Of a DNA stretch of 64,000 nt, positions 1 to 44,950 are shown in pieces. The position numbers and the translations under genes were made by a program. Below the pieces are notes generated by a model, which worked only from the letters and a program-made list of their open reading frames with translations, was not told the origin of the DNA and made no database searches. The stretch spans positions 13,937,246 to 14,001,245 of the forward strand of contig OW203773.1 in the NCBI GenBank assembly GCA_934045905.1, written 5' to 3'. Positions within the stretch are counted from its first letter, which is position 1. The number at the start of each line of letters is the position of its first letter. The DNA comes from Leuctra nigra. Its lineage: Eukaryota; Arthropoda; Insecta; Plecoptera; Leuctridae.

Positions 1-351
1 GATTATTATTATGGATGGCACTTGGAGACCAATTCTACACATTTATTCTGAAACTATTTGGTTTTGATGGTTTATAGCTTGAGACAGTACGTCACTTTTA
101 ACATTTCAAGTTTTCACTAATCAAATCGTACAGTTTCAAAACATACTATAGTAAAAAAAGTACCGATTTGGTTCTAAAAGATTGATGCAAACAAGTGATT
201 CTTCCATTTTGAATAGAAAATTATGCTACAAGTCCTGTCTAAACCAATCGGAGCTGATGGAAACGCTGTCCGTGAAAAACATTGGATTTACTCTGATCTC
301 TCATGTCAAATGCAGCGAGAGTTTAAGATTGAATACGGTAAATCAGCTTAC

Positions 352-33925
<33,574 letters not shown>

Positions 33926-33987
33926 CTGGCGGAGAGAAAACACAACACTTCAGCACGTGCGTCGTTAACAATCAGACACGGCATTAA

Positions 33988-34195
33988 TGCGCCGGAGCAA
34001 CACACATTCTACTTCACGTCTGTCAGCTGCACCGGAGCAACACACATTCTACTTCACGTCTGTCAGCTGCGCCGGAGCAACACACATTCTACTTCACGTC
34101 TGTCAGCTGCGCCGGAGCAACACGCATTCTACTTCAAGTCTGTCAGCTGCGCCGGAGCAACACACATTCTACTTATTGTGGCGCGATCACTTGAG
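33988..34195. repeat. 40-bp tandem repeat, five copies
   Basis: Units CGCCGGAGCAACACACATTC, then TACTTCACGTCTGTCAGCTG, are repeated five times with few changes, directly upstream of the first recognised MYRF exon. A related unit, GCAACCTACATTCTACTT, is repeated three times at 35027-35130. Confidence 0.9.
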
Positions 34196-34332
34196 GCATA
34201 GTCTCAGATCTTCATAAATGTTTGTGTACTTATTGATAATCATGCCATATACACAATCCCTGAAAAAATTAAACACTTCTCGTGTCGAGTTTCTGAGATA
34301 ATTTGAGTTTTATCTCCAATGTTATCTTTTTT

Positions 34333-34620
34333 TGTCTGGGGCTTAACGTCGCACTGTTCTGCAGCGAGGCTAATGGCGACGATAAATGATTATGATGATG
34401 ATTGGGAGATGATGGTGAAGAGTAGGTGAGGATGAACGGTGGGAAGGAGGCGGTCGTGGCCTATTAGTAGGGTACCTTCCCAGAATTTGCCTGTCGACTG
34501 AGGGAATACCACGAAAAAACCTCAGTCAGGAAGGACAGCCGCGTGAATCGAACCCGGGCCTCCGGAATACAAGTTGAGAGCGTTTACCACTCAGCCAACC
34601 TGTTCCGTCGTCCCCCCAAT
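34333..34620 (-). mobile_element. Full-length tRNA-headed SINE (type copy)
   Basis: On the minus strand it starts with GGTTGGCTGAGTGGTAAACG (A box) and GGCCCGGGTTCGATTC (B box), then GACTGAGGTTTTTTCGTGG, CCCTCAGTCGACAGGCAAAT, CCTACTAATAGGCCACGACC and a CATCATCATAATCATTTATC stretch, ending GTGCGACGTTAA. Other copies lie at about 4520, 26690, 31950, 38411, 38672, 43965, 44530, 50268, 52838, 58735 and 62230. Confidence 0.85.
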
Positions 34621-35026
34621 GTTATCTTATGACAGCCAAGGAAAATCGTGTCATTTTTTAAGCTAAAATGAAGTTATAATTTTATAAGACCTTCAGATTT
34701 TAACATAAATCTCCTTTTCTGGTAGACCTACGGACATACTATCAGGAGAAAAATTGAAAACAATACCAACGTGTGCTATTTTAAAAGTTATACACCAAAT
34801 TCGAAATGATTTTCCTATACCTCCCAATGTTGAAGTTTTGTTCATTCTCAAAAGACATAAAATTGAAAACTCGTTATTGAGCGGGTGTTGCAAACTACAG
34901 GACATTAAATGAGTATTTTATACTTCTATATTGTTAAACTGTTGTAAAAAGTTTAAAAAGTTAAATATTTTGAAATGGTAATGTCAAAAATAAATACAAA
35001 TGTGCTTTATCGAATTCACGCGCCAA

Positions 35027-35135
35027 CTGCGCCGAAGCAACCTACATTCTACTTAATTAGAAATAATGTGCCGCAGCAACCTACATTCTACTTAATTAGA
35101 AATAATGTGCCGCAGCAACCTACATTCCACTTGAG
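35027..35135. repeat. Short tandem repeat related to the 34.0-kb array
   Basis: Three units of about 45 bp share GCAACCTACATTCTACTT and TTAGAAATAATGTGCCGCA. The core GCAAC--ACATTCTACTT is the same as in the 33988 array, 0.8 kb away. Confidence 0.85.
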
Positions 35136-35394
35136 ATTAATGAACAACGTTCAATCTACAGAGACAAACGTCCCTTTGCCTTATTTCTAGCGGAAGCAAA
35201 GAAAATAGTCAATGCCAGTTAGAACAAATAATATGTAATGAAGAAAAAGTATGTACACAATAGTTTGATTATCCACAACTATTCAATGGATAACACCAAG
35301 GAATCGATATACATCAATACAAGCAAAGCCATAGTTCAAAAAAAAATTAAAAAAATCTTTCTTATTAATTTAAATTTAAAAATAAATCCAGCTT

Positions 35395-35870
35395 AAAACA
35401 CTGAACAACAGTTATTTACGCCTAATATAGCAAAATATTACATTAAACCACTATAATCAGCCAAAAATTCGACAACTTTATTGAATTTATGTGAAAATTC
35501 AATACACCTGACGGCAAGGCGGGGGCGTGACTGTCAAGAAAAAGTCGAGTTTAGCAACGAATTATGACGAGAAAAATACATAAGGATCAATAACAATACA
35601 CTTTCATTCTCTTTAAAATCATATTGCAGAAAGTCACTTCATACTAATTCACTTTTGTAGCCTGGCAAAAGGCTGTATGGATTCCAAGGTATCAGCCTAT
35701 TTGCATCAAAATAAACACGCGGAATAGATGTTCAAAATACTCGACTATGATACCAAAACAATATAATCTCTGACAAAAAAACACTGAGCAACAGTTATTT
35801 ACGCCTAATATAGCAAAATATTACATTAAACCACTATTATCAGCCTAAAATTCGAAAAAAAAAAACAGCA
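35395..35870. repeat. Direct repeat pair of about 75 bp
   Basis: The phrase CAGTTATTTACGCCTAATAT with TAGCAAAATATTACATTAAA occurs at about 35408 and again at about 35798, with 390 bp between. The second copy is followed by a short A run. It could be a segmental or retroposed copy. Confidence 0.75.
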
Positions 35871-36211
35871 GATAAACCATACAGCCGTGTGCTCAAGTAA
35901 CCACCCCATATATCAAACATGGCCAGCCCGTTACTTTCACAGGACGATAACAACTGTGAGAATTGTCGTGAATACTCCATATAATCTTCCATTAATTATT
36001 AATATCTGGTAATTAAATGAACACTTCATCATACCGTCATCAAATTTAACTAACATCACACAAATGTTACAGAGATTATCTTCGCATACAGGTAAGAGTC
36101 CCAATATTAGTAAACAAAATTCAACAAATGGGGGATGACTTATTATTTTGACCAATAAAAGCTGTAGACCGCATCTTCTTGTGCACCACTACGTTCCAAC
36201 TTCCCCACAAC

Positions 36212-36330
36212 CGCCTTCCATCCCTTCTTCATTCTCCACGGTCGCCATCAGTCAACAGACACAACGGAACATCAGGCATTGTTCGTCTTGACCACGTGGC
36301 CTGTCACGTGACAACAATGGCGCCGTCGAC
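36212..36330 (-). promoter_or_regulatory. Candidate MYRF 5' region with two E-boxes
   Basis: On the minus strand a GC-richer patch carries two CACGTG boxes 15 bp apart (36294-36309). They are followed by ATGGCGACC at 36248 and a short open stretch MATVENEEGMEGG that would reach a weak donor (GGCG|GTTGTG) at 36212 in the phase needed by the 33925 exon. The start and donor are only candidates; the donor is far from consensus. Confidence 0.25.
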
Positions 36331-36502
36331 CATGACAACCCCGTTAATTAATAGCAACACTTAATCAGATTAATAGTCGGTGGAGTGTGAAGTCGCGTAG
36401 CAGCGGTCAGAGCCGTCCGAACGAGTTAGTTAACCCTTCCTTACGCCACGTTAAAGCATAATTATGATTATAGCTTATGATTAAACCTTCAAAGTATTTT
36501 TA

Positions 36503-36657
36503 GTTTAATAAATACCAACTGCAATGTGAAAAGATTTTGCTAGAGTGGATTTCGCCTCGGTAGCTCAGCTGGTAGAGCATCTGACTGGATATCGGAAGGT
36601 CGTGGGTTCGAGTCCCACTCGAGGAAAATCTTTTCATACTGCAGTTGGTATTTATTA
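36503..36657 (+). mobile_element. Inverted-repeat element carrying a tRNA-like gene
   Basis: The tRNA-like sequence at 36554-36625 is bracketed by inverted arms of about 34 bp: AATAAATACCAACTGC then AATGTGAAAAGATTTT on the left, and AAAATCTTTTCATACTGCAG then TTGGTATTTATT on the right. I see no clear target duplication. Confidence 0.72.
36554..36625 (+). tRNA. tRNA-like sequence, canonical 72-nt cloverleaf
   Basis: GCCTCGG pairs with TCGAGGA except at the first position; the D arm is GCTCAGCTGGTAGAGC, the anticodon stem TCTGA/TCGGA with loop CTGGATA, and the T arm GTGGG-TTCGAGT-CCCAC. A and B boxes are intact. The loop gives anticodon GGA (Ser), but there is no long variable arm as real tRNA-Ser has, so it is probably tRNA-derived and not a working tRNA. 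Confidence 0.55.
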
Positions 36658-37174
36658 ACATTCACCTAACTGAGGGAATCAGTAAAAACTAGTTTTGTCT
36701 ATAAACTAACAGAATTTTTAAAAAATCAGACATTAGCCCACGATTCAAGATCACTGGACAAAATCAAGTCTGGAGTATATTAACCTACCTCAAAGATGAA
36801 TATTTTACGATACATTTCGTATTTGAAATTTTCAATTTTTACGTCATACCAAAATTCTTTGTGTATACTCCACTGTGCGGCATTTTTATTCTAGTAAAAT
36901 TGAAATAGCAGCTAATATATGGTTGTTTTAAAAATTATGCTAGTGTGCGGCCAAAAGTCAAAAAACACTTCAAAGAACCGTGCGAGCCCCGATACCTTAC
37001 GATCTTCTCCCCGAATCCAAAATACAAATATAAGTCTTTATTTTCGGAGCATTTTGGTTTTAAAAACGTTGACAGTCCCGTTATATATGCGACAACCACC
37101 TCCTTCCTACAGTTCATTCTATTCTTCATGATCATAATAATTCGTCACCATTATCCTATAGTTGCAGAACAGTA

Positions 37175-37518
37175 CGATTTTTATCAATATCTTTTACCAA
37201 TGTAATTGTTAACAAAATAGGGCTTTGTGCGAGTATTCAGAACAGTTCAATGAAAATAATTCCATACCTTGTAATGGTTTATTAGATTTACTTTGTCCTA
37301 CAGACGTTTAGTGCCCGAAAATTAGTAAAATTATGGCACTAAACATCTGTTGGATAAAATAAAACTAATAAGTAATAACTTATTACAAGCTATGAAATTA
37401 TTTTCATTTAACTGTTCTGAATACTCGTACAAAGCCCTATTTTGTAATAATTACATTGGTAAAAGATATTGATAAAAATCGATTAAAAAACTCTTCAAGG
37501 ACACGCTCACTACTCAGC
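37175..37518. mobile_element. TTAA-type MITE, left arm truncated
   Basis: It has the same phrases as 28449-28832 (TTTTTATCAATATCTTTTAC, AATAGGGCTTTG, CAGACGTTTAGTGCC) and a right end CTACTCAGCCCTCTTAA. The left arm lacks the outer 45 bp and abuts a SINE-like GCAGAACAGT. Confidence 0.75.
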
Positions 37519-37552
37519 CCTCTTAACACAAGTATTGAAGTAGTTGAATTAT

Positions 37553-38256
37553 TGACGTGTCGGTATAGCGGACAACTGCATGATCATAGTATTACACGTG
37601 TCGGTATAGCAGACAACTGCATTATCACCAGTATTACACGTGTCGGTATAGCAGACAACTGCATGATCATCAGTATTACACGTGTCGGTATAGCAGACAA
37701 CTGCATGATCATCAGTATTACACGTGTCGGTATAGCAGACAACTGCATGATCATCAGTATTACACGTGTCGGTATAGCAGACAACTGCATGATCATCAGT
37801 ATTACACGTGTCGGTATAGCAGACAACTGCATGATCATCAGTATTACACGTGTCGGTATAGCAGACAACTGCATGATCATAGTATTACACGTGTCGGTAT
37901 AGCAGACAACTGCATTATCACCAGTATTACACGTGTCGGTATAGCAGACAACTGCATGATCATCAGTATTACACGTGTCGGTATAGCAGACAACTGCATG
38001 ATCATCAGTATTACACGTGTCGGTATAGCAGACAACTGCATGATCATCAGTATTACACGTGTCGGTATAGCAGACAACTGCATGATCATAGTATTACACG
38101 TGTCGGTATAGCAGACAACTGCATGATCATCAGTATTACACGTGTCGGTATAGCAGACAACTGCATGATCATCAGTATTACACGTGTCGGTATAGCAGAC
38201 AACTGCATGATCATCAGTATTACACGTGTCGGTATAGCAGACAACTGCATGATCAC
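37553..38256. repeat. 42-bp tandem array, 17 copies, with CACGTG
   Basis: The unit is GTGTCGGTATAGCAGACAAC then TGCATGATCATCAGTATTACAC. There are 17 starts, 42 bp apart except for 41-bp units that lack one C (CATAGT). All but the first copy have ACACGTGT, and nearly all have ATGATCAT, both palindromes. Higher-order order (variant, six regular units, variant) suggests block duplication. Confidence 0.95.
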
Positions 38257-38269
38257 TGACATCGGCAAG

Positions 38270-38395
38270 CTGACCGGAAGGAGCGAGCACGTGTTTCAGA
38301 TCACCATGAGCAGCAGCGTGACGTCATATCCGCCATCATGGATCAGCGAGCAGGCGCGCACAAGATCAACTATGAGCCAATTACTGATCGACACC
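38270..38395. promoter_or_regulatory. GC-rich patch beside the 42-bp array
   Basis: This stretch contains GCACGTGT (E-box), TGACGTCA (CRE-like, about 38319) and ATCCGCCATCATGGATC. On the minus strand an ATGATGGCGG occurs. It could be an upstream promoter of MYRF, but no splice link to the gene is visible. Confidence 0.25.
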
Positions 38396-38410
38396 TAAAT
38401 AACTTCTTTC

Positions 38411-38760
38411 AGCGGGGTTTAACGTCGCAATGTTCTGCAAAATGGCGAGAGTTGAATGAATATGATAATTGATATGAAGAACGGTTGGAAGGAGGTTGTT
38501 TTGAACCTTCCCAGCATTTGCCGATTCACACATGCTGTCCAATTCCTGACTAAATATAGTTGTTTTGTTTCCCTCAGTCAATTCAATTCAATTTCTTTAT
38601 TAGTAAAATACAATAGAATGGCGCTACCCCAGAAGCAAGGCTTGTGTGGGGATGATAAAATAGTCTGGCTTCCTACTAATAGGCCACGACCACCTCCTTC
38701 CCAACACCGTTCTAACCTATTCTACATAATTTTTAACTGTCATCATAATCAAAATCTGGT
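38411..38760. mobile_element. Two SINE fragments in inverted order
   Basis: A minus-strand fragment (38411-38580, beginning with the complement of GTGCGACGTTAAACC) is followed by a plus-strand fragment (38672-38760, CCTACTAATAGGCCACGACC). The head-to-head order shows two insertions. Confidence 0.65.
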
Positions 38761-39159
38761 ACACTTAACTTTTTAGTACAAAAAATGATTTATGTACACC
38801 TAATTATTGAAGTAAACATTAAACAATATGCAAGAATATTTACCAAATTTAAGGTAAATTATTCATGTAATAAGCAAGAATAAAATAATTTCCTATCAGG
38901 TACTCACAAGAGTTGTATTTATCTTTTTTCATACTTATTAAATTTGTTCATTATAAACCGTTGTTTGACTGGAGAATAAAAACTTATAATTTCATGTTTT
39001 CCGATTTTTTCATCACTCTATTTTTATGCCACTCTTGTAAAGTAATAAAACTATAAAATCACCCCCATTCCAATGACAAACTCCAGACAATGCTCGCTCA
39101 CCTGTCTTCTATTCCCCGAGCTTCCTGTATACGGATATCAACACCAGCGTGGGAGGAAA

Positions 39160-39188
39160 TGGTCGCCCCCCCCCCCCCCCCCCCCCCG
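39160..39188. repeat. Poly-C tract
   Basis: A nearly pure run of C of about 27 bases follows GGTCGCC. Similar runs occur near 4711, 32289, 54175, 54332 (C) and 19363, 60886 (G), and are likely assembly-sensitive. Confidence 0.85.
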
Positions 39189-39623
39189 TTGTTGACGCGC
39201 GTGGGGTGGAGATAGAATCGCAGGGCAATTTTCCGCCCGACAGCTCTCCAAACCCCCCACAGCAATGAGACTAATGATTGTAATCATGTAAATGCCCGCT
39301 AAACGGCGGATTGCTATCGGACAGGTGGTGGAATAGCATGGGAATAGCAGCGAATGTCATTTAAAATCCAATGCAGTGAATAAGCCAGATAAGGTTCGTT
39401 CACTGTATGAATAATGATCCGCAATGGCGGCCGTGTACATACTACTGTAGTCCAGCGAACAATTGTATACATATACATGTAAATATCAATATAATAATCA
39501 AAAAATATGTATAATACGACTGTAGATCAAACAAATCAATTTTAAGGAATTTTTCTAATATCTTCTACTATTAAAAATTGTGTCGATGAAAATACGATAA
39601 AAATATCATATTTAAGTGTAAAT

Positions 39624-39780
39624 CCCCATTTACACGGTGCAATTTCTTGAACAATTTCTATTCCACAAAAGTTCTGCACATGTGCAGAGTCACTTTATTA
39701 TCTCAAAAGTGGCATTGCGCACGAGCAGATAAAAGCTGTGTCACAGAAGTTGTTCAAGAAATTGCACCGTGTAAATCGGG
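39624..39780. mobile_element. Small inverted-repeat MITE
   Basis: CCCATTTACACGGTGCAATT and TCTTGAACAA on the left mirror TTGTTCAAGAAATTGCACCG and TGTAAATCGGG on the right. About 30 bp of arms; no coding. Confidence 0.8.
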
Positions 39781-40419
39781 CTTTGGGGTCGCATCAGAGG
39801 TCATAATTAGTACTCCAGTGTGTGTCTATTAGGCTGTTATGGGTCGCTACTATCTATTTTTTAAATTCTGTTATAGTATGTAGACAAACACTAACAGATG
39901 ACTAAGAACTCAAAAAATCACTTTGAACAGAGCGTTTTATGCTGACGGGAATTGGAATTTATATAAACTGGCTTTACTTGAGGTATAAAGAAAAACTTGA
40001 GATGTGTTCTTACAACTTTTAAGTTGGCAAAAGTAACATCGAAAACTGAAAAGTGGCAAAACTGCAGAATAGCAAAAGAAATTATTTAGTTCTTGAAGTT
40101 CACTGCAAAGCAAAAACGCGCTACCATAGAATGCTATACGAATGACTAAGTATACCACAATAAATAGAGCATTTTATGTGGATTTCAATCATAATAGACC
40201 TTACAGATGACATCAAATGATTTGGTAAGTGATTTCCGAAATCGGTTGAGGGTTTGGAATCGAAAATAAATAAATACATATTAAATTTGGCGGGTACAAA
40301 TCCACAAAAGATGATTTCAACTCTCGCTTCGCTCTTCCAACACATAAATCTCAAAAAATATCAACGAAAACCTTAACGTCTTGTGACGTCATACGCCTAT
40401 CAAATCCGCTCACTCTTCG

Positions 40420-40620
40420 TTACCATGACAACCCTTGAAAACCGCTCGATAATTCAAATCTGCGTCGCTCCTTCTGATTGGTCGATAGAGTCACGTGCCG
40501 CTCTCCCCATTGGTCGATCACGCAAGGGAGGTTTACAGGGGGATGATAAATCACTTCCGGTGGACATATTTACCGCAAAATGGCGGTTGGACGGGACATT
40601 TGTTAACCGAAATGACATGT
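40420..40620. promoter_or_regulatory. Promoter-like CpG-richer patch
   Basis: Within 200 bp are two CCAAT-type boxes (GATTGGTCGAT, CATTGGTCGAT), an X-box-like GTTACCATGACAAC, an ETS-like CACTTCCGG and a YY1-like AAAATGGCGG. It lies between the divergent genes. A 5' UTR exon of LAP spliced to the acceptor near 45261 is possible but unproven. Confidence 0.35.
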
Positions 40621-40639
40621 TTACGGTGTAAAAGTAGGT

Positions 40640-42990
40640 TTTCCGTGGGTATAAATTCATTTTGGTTGAAGTTTTCTAGCATGCTAATGTGAATCGTGTT
40701 TCTGGTTTTGTATAAATAAGATTTTATTGTCAACTTAGTGGGAGGGTTTGGTTTGAAATGTTGACATTGGTTGATGTATTAGAGGTTATATAACATTGAT
40801 TTTAGTGTGCATAAGTCAAATGGGGCTTTGGAGATTTAAAGGGGAGTAAAACATATGATTGAAAATGAGTTTAGGATGACTTTAAAGAGTTAAGTACGTG
40901 ATTTAAAGGTGGTACTTTGTTTTATAAAATATGAAGCATCTCATAGATCAGCACATTACAAGCATAAGGCCCGAAGTACGCTCAACAAATGATAAAACGG
41001 TGTTTAAACAAAACGGACAAAACAAGGCGGGCTCTTTTCATTTTTTTATTTTTATTTTTATTTTTATTTTTTTATTTTTATTATCTTGACAATAGGTACC
41101 AGTGTTTCTGTTCAAATATTTGTATTTTACTAAAACGGATTGGCTCAGGTTCCTTGTTAATAAATCATTGTTATTGTCAATGAAATCAGAGCTCATATAC
41201 TTAGAGTTAGATGCCGAGTTAACCTACTTCATCGGATGATGCCATCATATCTTTTCCAGCCAATCCGTTTCTTTCAAATACCGTTTTATTTTTTGTTGGG
41301 TGTACATATTTTAGATTTTTAGTTCCCACATATCGAATATCGGAATCATGTAAACAAACTGTATCTTATACAATAACACTGTGGAGTTCACGAAGTACAC
41401 AGTTCCACAGTTCTATTGAAGTATAATCTTGAAAATATAAAGTTATTACTACAAAGTTCTTTGAAGGCAAAATCTCTGGGTTTTTTTCTCAGTTCAAGAA
41501 TCATTAAATGGTTTTCAGCCCTTCTGCTTCTAACAATACAAAGTTATTGATTTCTATTGAATCTTGTATAGAACTTCTGACATCGATAAAACTGGTAAAC
41601 AAATCTGAAAAATCATACGAAAAAAAAACTCGGGAAAAAACCAGGCGGCACCCATCCATACTTGATAGTAGGAAAACAACAAAGCAATTAAAACTAAAAG
41701 CCAATAAAACAACAAAAACACGTGACATTGTTGAAGCGTGAATAAATAATAAGAATACAGCTTCTTTACATCTTCGACGTAAATAATTGATTGATTGATT
41801 GATCGACTTTCTTCGTTCTGCGCACGAACTCAAGTTGGTTTTTCGACATTTGATTTTGTCGCGACATTTTGGCTTTCACTATGACTTGATGAATCAGGAC
41901 CAAGTTCCGGATTCTTCAGTTAATTGTCTTCATTTTCATGCTTACATCGTGAATTCAAATTAGTTCGGATTCTAAGAGCAATTCCATGATGGTGACAAAT
42001 AGGCTAAAGAACTCAGCATTAGCGAGAATTTATCTGACTTTTATGGATGATAAAATTGACTATGAAACTCTGAGAAGTCGGGATACTTGAAATTGACACT
42101 TGATTACATCATTAATCCAGGGTATACACAACAAAATGCTCCATTCCGTATTAAAATAACCACGACTTAATTTCTGTTGCAGGACTTGTGTGAAAGATCT
42201 GAGACGAAATCTAGTTTTACTAACCATTAATTTCACTCAAAAATTTTACAATTAGAATTTTTAACAATACATATGGTACCACACGACTATAGATATAAAA
42301 CACGCTATTGGACAAACAATTGCACCCAAGTTTGTGAGAACGTTTGTCTTATTATAACATTTATTATACAACCAAGGTGACCTTTTTCACCTATAACAAA
42401 AGTAAATTCGATTTTTTTCCGAATTACTTTCAATAAGTCCCGCAATTATCATTCTACATACTTGCAAGTGGTCTCATTGTCTTCGATATGAATAGATGAA
42501 GAAAAATAGTCGTATTTTCATATTCTGTGTGTATTTTAGTGCAATCATTCTATAAAAACAAAATCTCTGCATTCCGGATTTTTCATGTATTAGAAATAAA
42601 TTTTCATCGTTTTCGTCTATTCATAACGTACATTAAGACCACTTGTAAAATGATAATTGTGGAGATTTTAAAATAGTAATATTCCGGCAAAAAAATTTGG
42701 AAACGGAAAATATTTTAGGGGAAAAAGGCCACGTGAGTTGTAGAATTACTTTTATAATGAGGAAAATACCATCTTACAACTTCGGGTGCACTAGTTCATG
42801 CATACATTGACCGTATCACTTACACCATGATTAATAAATATTCTAAAAAATTGAACCTTTTTATATTTATTCTATTCACCTTCTCTCATGGTCAGTGAAC
42901 AGGTACGTTATTTTATTGTAGATTTGAAGTAAATATCTACAGTGAAAGTATGTAATTTTTTCAATAAACATACTTCCTCAACTCTCTCGA
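40640..42990. other. Intergenic AT-rich DNA
   Basis: I see no gene or clear element here. A TTTTTATTTT low-complexity run lies at 41040-41080. Confidence 0.5.
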
Positions 42991-43056
42991 TATAAATTCA
43001 TCTGATTATTGACATTCAATTTGAAGAAATATCGCTACAGAACATTTAAAGCCTGT

Positions 43057-43296
43057 GGCTGGATTCACAAAGAAGTATAACTTTATGACCGAAAAAACTA
43101 ATATCAATATTAGCTATTACCATGTTTAACATACCTATATGTTTATGAATTGAATTGTACAAATCGCCATTTATAATGATAAATACTAAGTTTTAGCTTG
43201 GTAATTTCATGGTAATAGAGATATTGGTAGTTATTAATGCTATACTGGCATAAAGTTATGCCGGTATAAGGCTTAAAACCTTTTGTGAATCCAGCC
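43057..43296. mobile_element. Small inverted-repeat MITE
   Basis: GGCTGGATTCACAAAGAAGT at the left mirrors ACCTTTTGTGAATCCAGCC at the right. The interior is AT-rich with ATTGGTAGTTATTA-like phrases in both directions. Confidence 0.78.
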
Positions 43297-43429
43297 CCAG
43301 CTTGATAATTCTTCCGCAATAACTATGCATAATTTTGTGAATTTATCAGACAATAGGGCATGTGCAAAAGATTTTTAATGCCGTTTAAGACCAATATTTA
43401 AATATCAAAATTTTTTTGGTAAATTACAC

Positions 43430-43880
43430 TATTTTCATACTAAAAGGTGTACATTTTCATTCATATTATATGACATTAAAAATCAGTGTAAATTTTGGCG
43501 GGAAAACGCCATCCCGGCGAATGATGTAATATGTTATAGTAACCATGGCAACATCATTGTTGGTTGATCATAAATGACATCACTGGCCGGGAGCGTCTTT
43601 CCATACCCTAATCGAGCCCAACTCATTGATTTGAACATTTGCATTTTACTCGCATTTAACGCCGAATCTATTCGGTATAACCAAACATTCTTACACTCCC
43701 ATTCATAATGAAGCAGCTAAGTGAGGTGTCTCCGCAATATTGGAGGCTTTACTCACGTAATTGTTGAACGTTTGAAAGTAAAGAACACTGTTTTCCCGCC
43801 AAAATAAACACTGATTTTCAATTTAATATTTATGAATGAAAATTTACACTTTTTAGTGTGAAAAAGCCAACCAACAAATA
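43430..43880. mobile_element. Inverted-repeat element with TGGCGGGAAAA core
   Basis: Phrases near 43440-43505 (GTGTACATTTTCATTCAT, TTTTGGCGGGAAAA) mirror those at 43795-43870. A related core with CCATGGTAACA and CCCGCCAAAAT occurs at 57780-58010. Confidence 0.6.
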
Positions 43881-43964
43881 TTTTGTTATTTTAAATCATA
43901 GTTTTTAATAAATGCATGCATATTTCCTATTGGCACATCCCCTCCCCTAAAAATAAGTAGCAAG

Positions 43965-44100
43965 CTGGCTCAATCAAACGCTCTGGAAATTTCCTACTAA
44001 TAGGCCACAACCGTCTCCTGCCCACCGTCCAACTTAAAATATTCATCATCATCATCATAATCATTCATCCGTCGCCATTAGCCTAGATATAGAACAAATC
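43965..44100 (+). mobile_element. SINE 3' fragment
   Basis: It contains TTCCTACTAATAGGCCACAA, CCGTCTCCTGCCCACCGTCC and ATCATCATCATCATAATCAT then CCGTCGCCATTAGCC, the tail of the SINE family. Confidence 0.7.
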
Positions 44101-44529
44101 TAAGTTAAGAACCTCTAAAATAATCATGTCCTATTATGAGAATACAAGCGAAAACAAAATTTTCATATAACGTTAATAATGAATGAAGGATAGTTAGTAA
44201 TTAATCAAGTAATGAAGATATTAATAAAAAGGGAATGTTGAGTGAGAAGAGTGAGTGAAACAGAGCGTGGGGAAAGAGTGAAATGATCAGCTCAAAGTTC
44301 AGCGAGTCGTGAAACCGTTGATGACCGTTTCAGAAGCATTAAATCAACAGACCACATAATAAGAAAATATTAATACCACACCACAGCTTTTATTAGAGTG
44401 CAGTATATGGAAGCCACAGACATTTGTTACGAGCAGTGCTATTCAAACAACTTCAAGTGATATAAAGATGATGAGAAAAGATTGAAATGACATTTGAAAT
44501 TTATTGGAACAATCCGATTTGTGAGTATT

Positions 44530-44645
44530 TAACTAGGCTACTGGCGCCGGATGAATATTATGATGAAGAAAGGATTGACGTTGGGCAGGAGGCGATCATG
44601 GCATAGGGAACCTTCCCGGAATTTGCCTCCCGACTGAGGGAAACA
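44530..44645 (-). mobile_element. SINE fragment
   Basis: The complement of TTCCCTCAGTCGGGAGGCAA and of the GCCTCCTGCCCAACGTC region identify the family. It is truncated at both ends. Confidence 0.6.
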
Positions 44646-44804
44646 AGTAAATCAAAATATTGCTGAAAAACATGTAATTTTTTAACATCATAAAACCGAT
44701 ATGATCAAAAGTAATTATTATTTTTGCCGTTTGTTATCTTTTTGAAAGATTTTATAATGTTTTGATGATATTTTGAGCTACGTTTTACTGACACACACAC
44801 ATAA

Positions 44805-44950
44805 AGGCCAGGTTGTACCAAGTCCCGATAAAGTTAGCGGCAGGATTTATCTGTTAAACTTTGGCAACAGCCAATGAAACACCGCCATAGACAGCTAAGG
44901 CCCACTTTAGGCCAAAGTGAACTTTATCTTACTTATCGGGACATTCAACA
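44805..44950. mobile_element. Small inverted-repeat MITE
   Basis: GGTTGTACCAAGTCCCGATA with AAGTTAGCGGCAGGATTTAT at the left mirrors CTTTATCTTACTTATCGGGA and CATTCAAC at the right. A relative lies at 63555-63605. Confidence 0.65.

Noticed and set aside
36554..36625. Functional tRNA-Ser (GGA)
   Set aside because: The anticodon reads Ser but the long variable arm of tRNA-Ser is missing and the first acceptor pair is broken; it is called tRNA-like.
37553..38256. CRISPR-like look of a regular array
   Set aside because: Units are head-to-tail with no unique spacers, and the genome is eukaryotic; it is a minisatellite.
37456..38398. Open frames with a repeated 14-residue unit (ITRVGIADNCMIIS)
   Set aside because: They are only the translation of the 42-bp array on both strands; 41-bp units shift the frame, and no splice or start context supports a protein.
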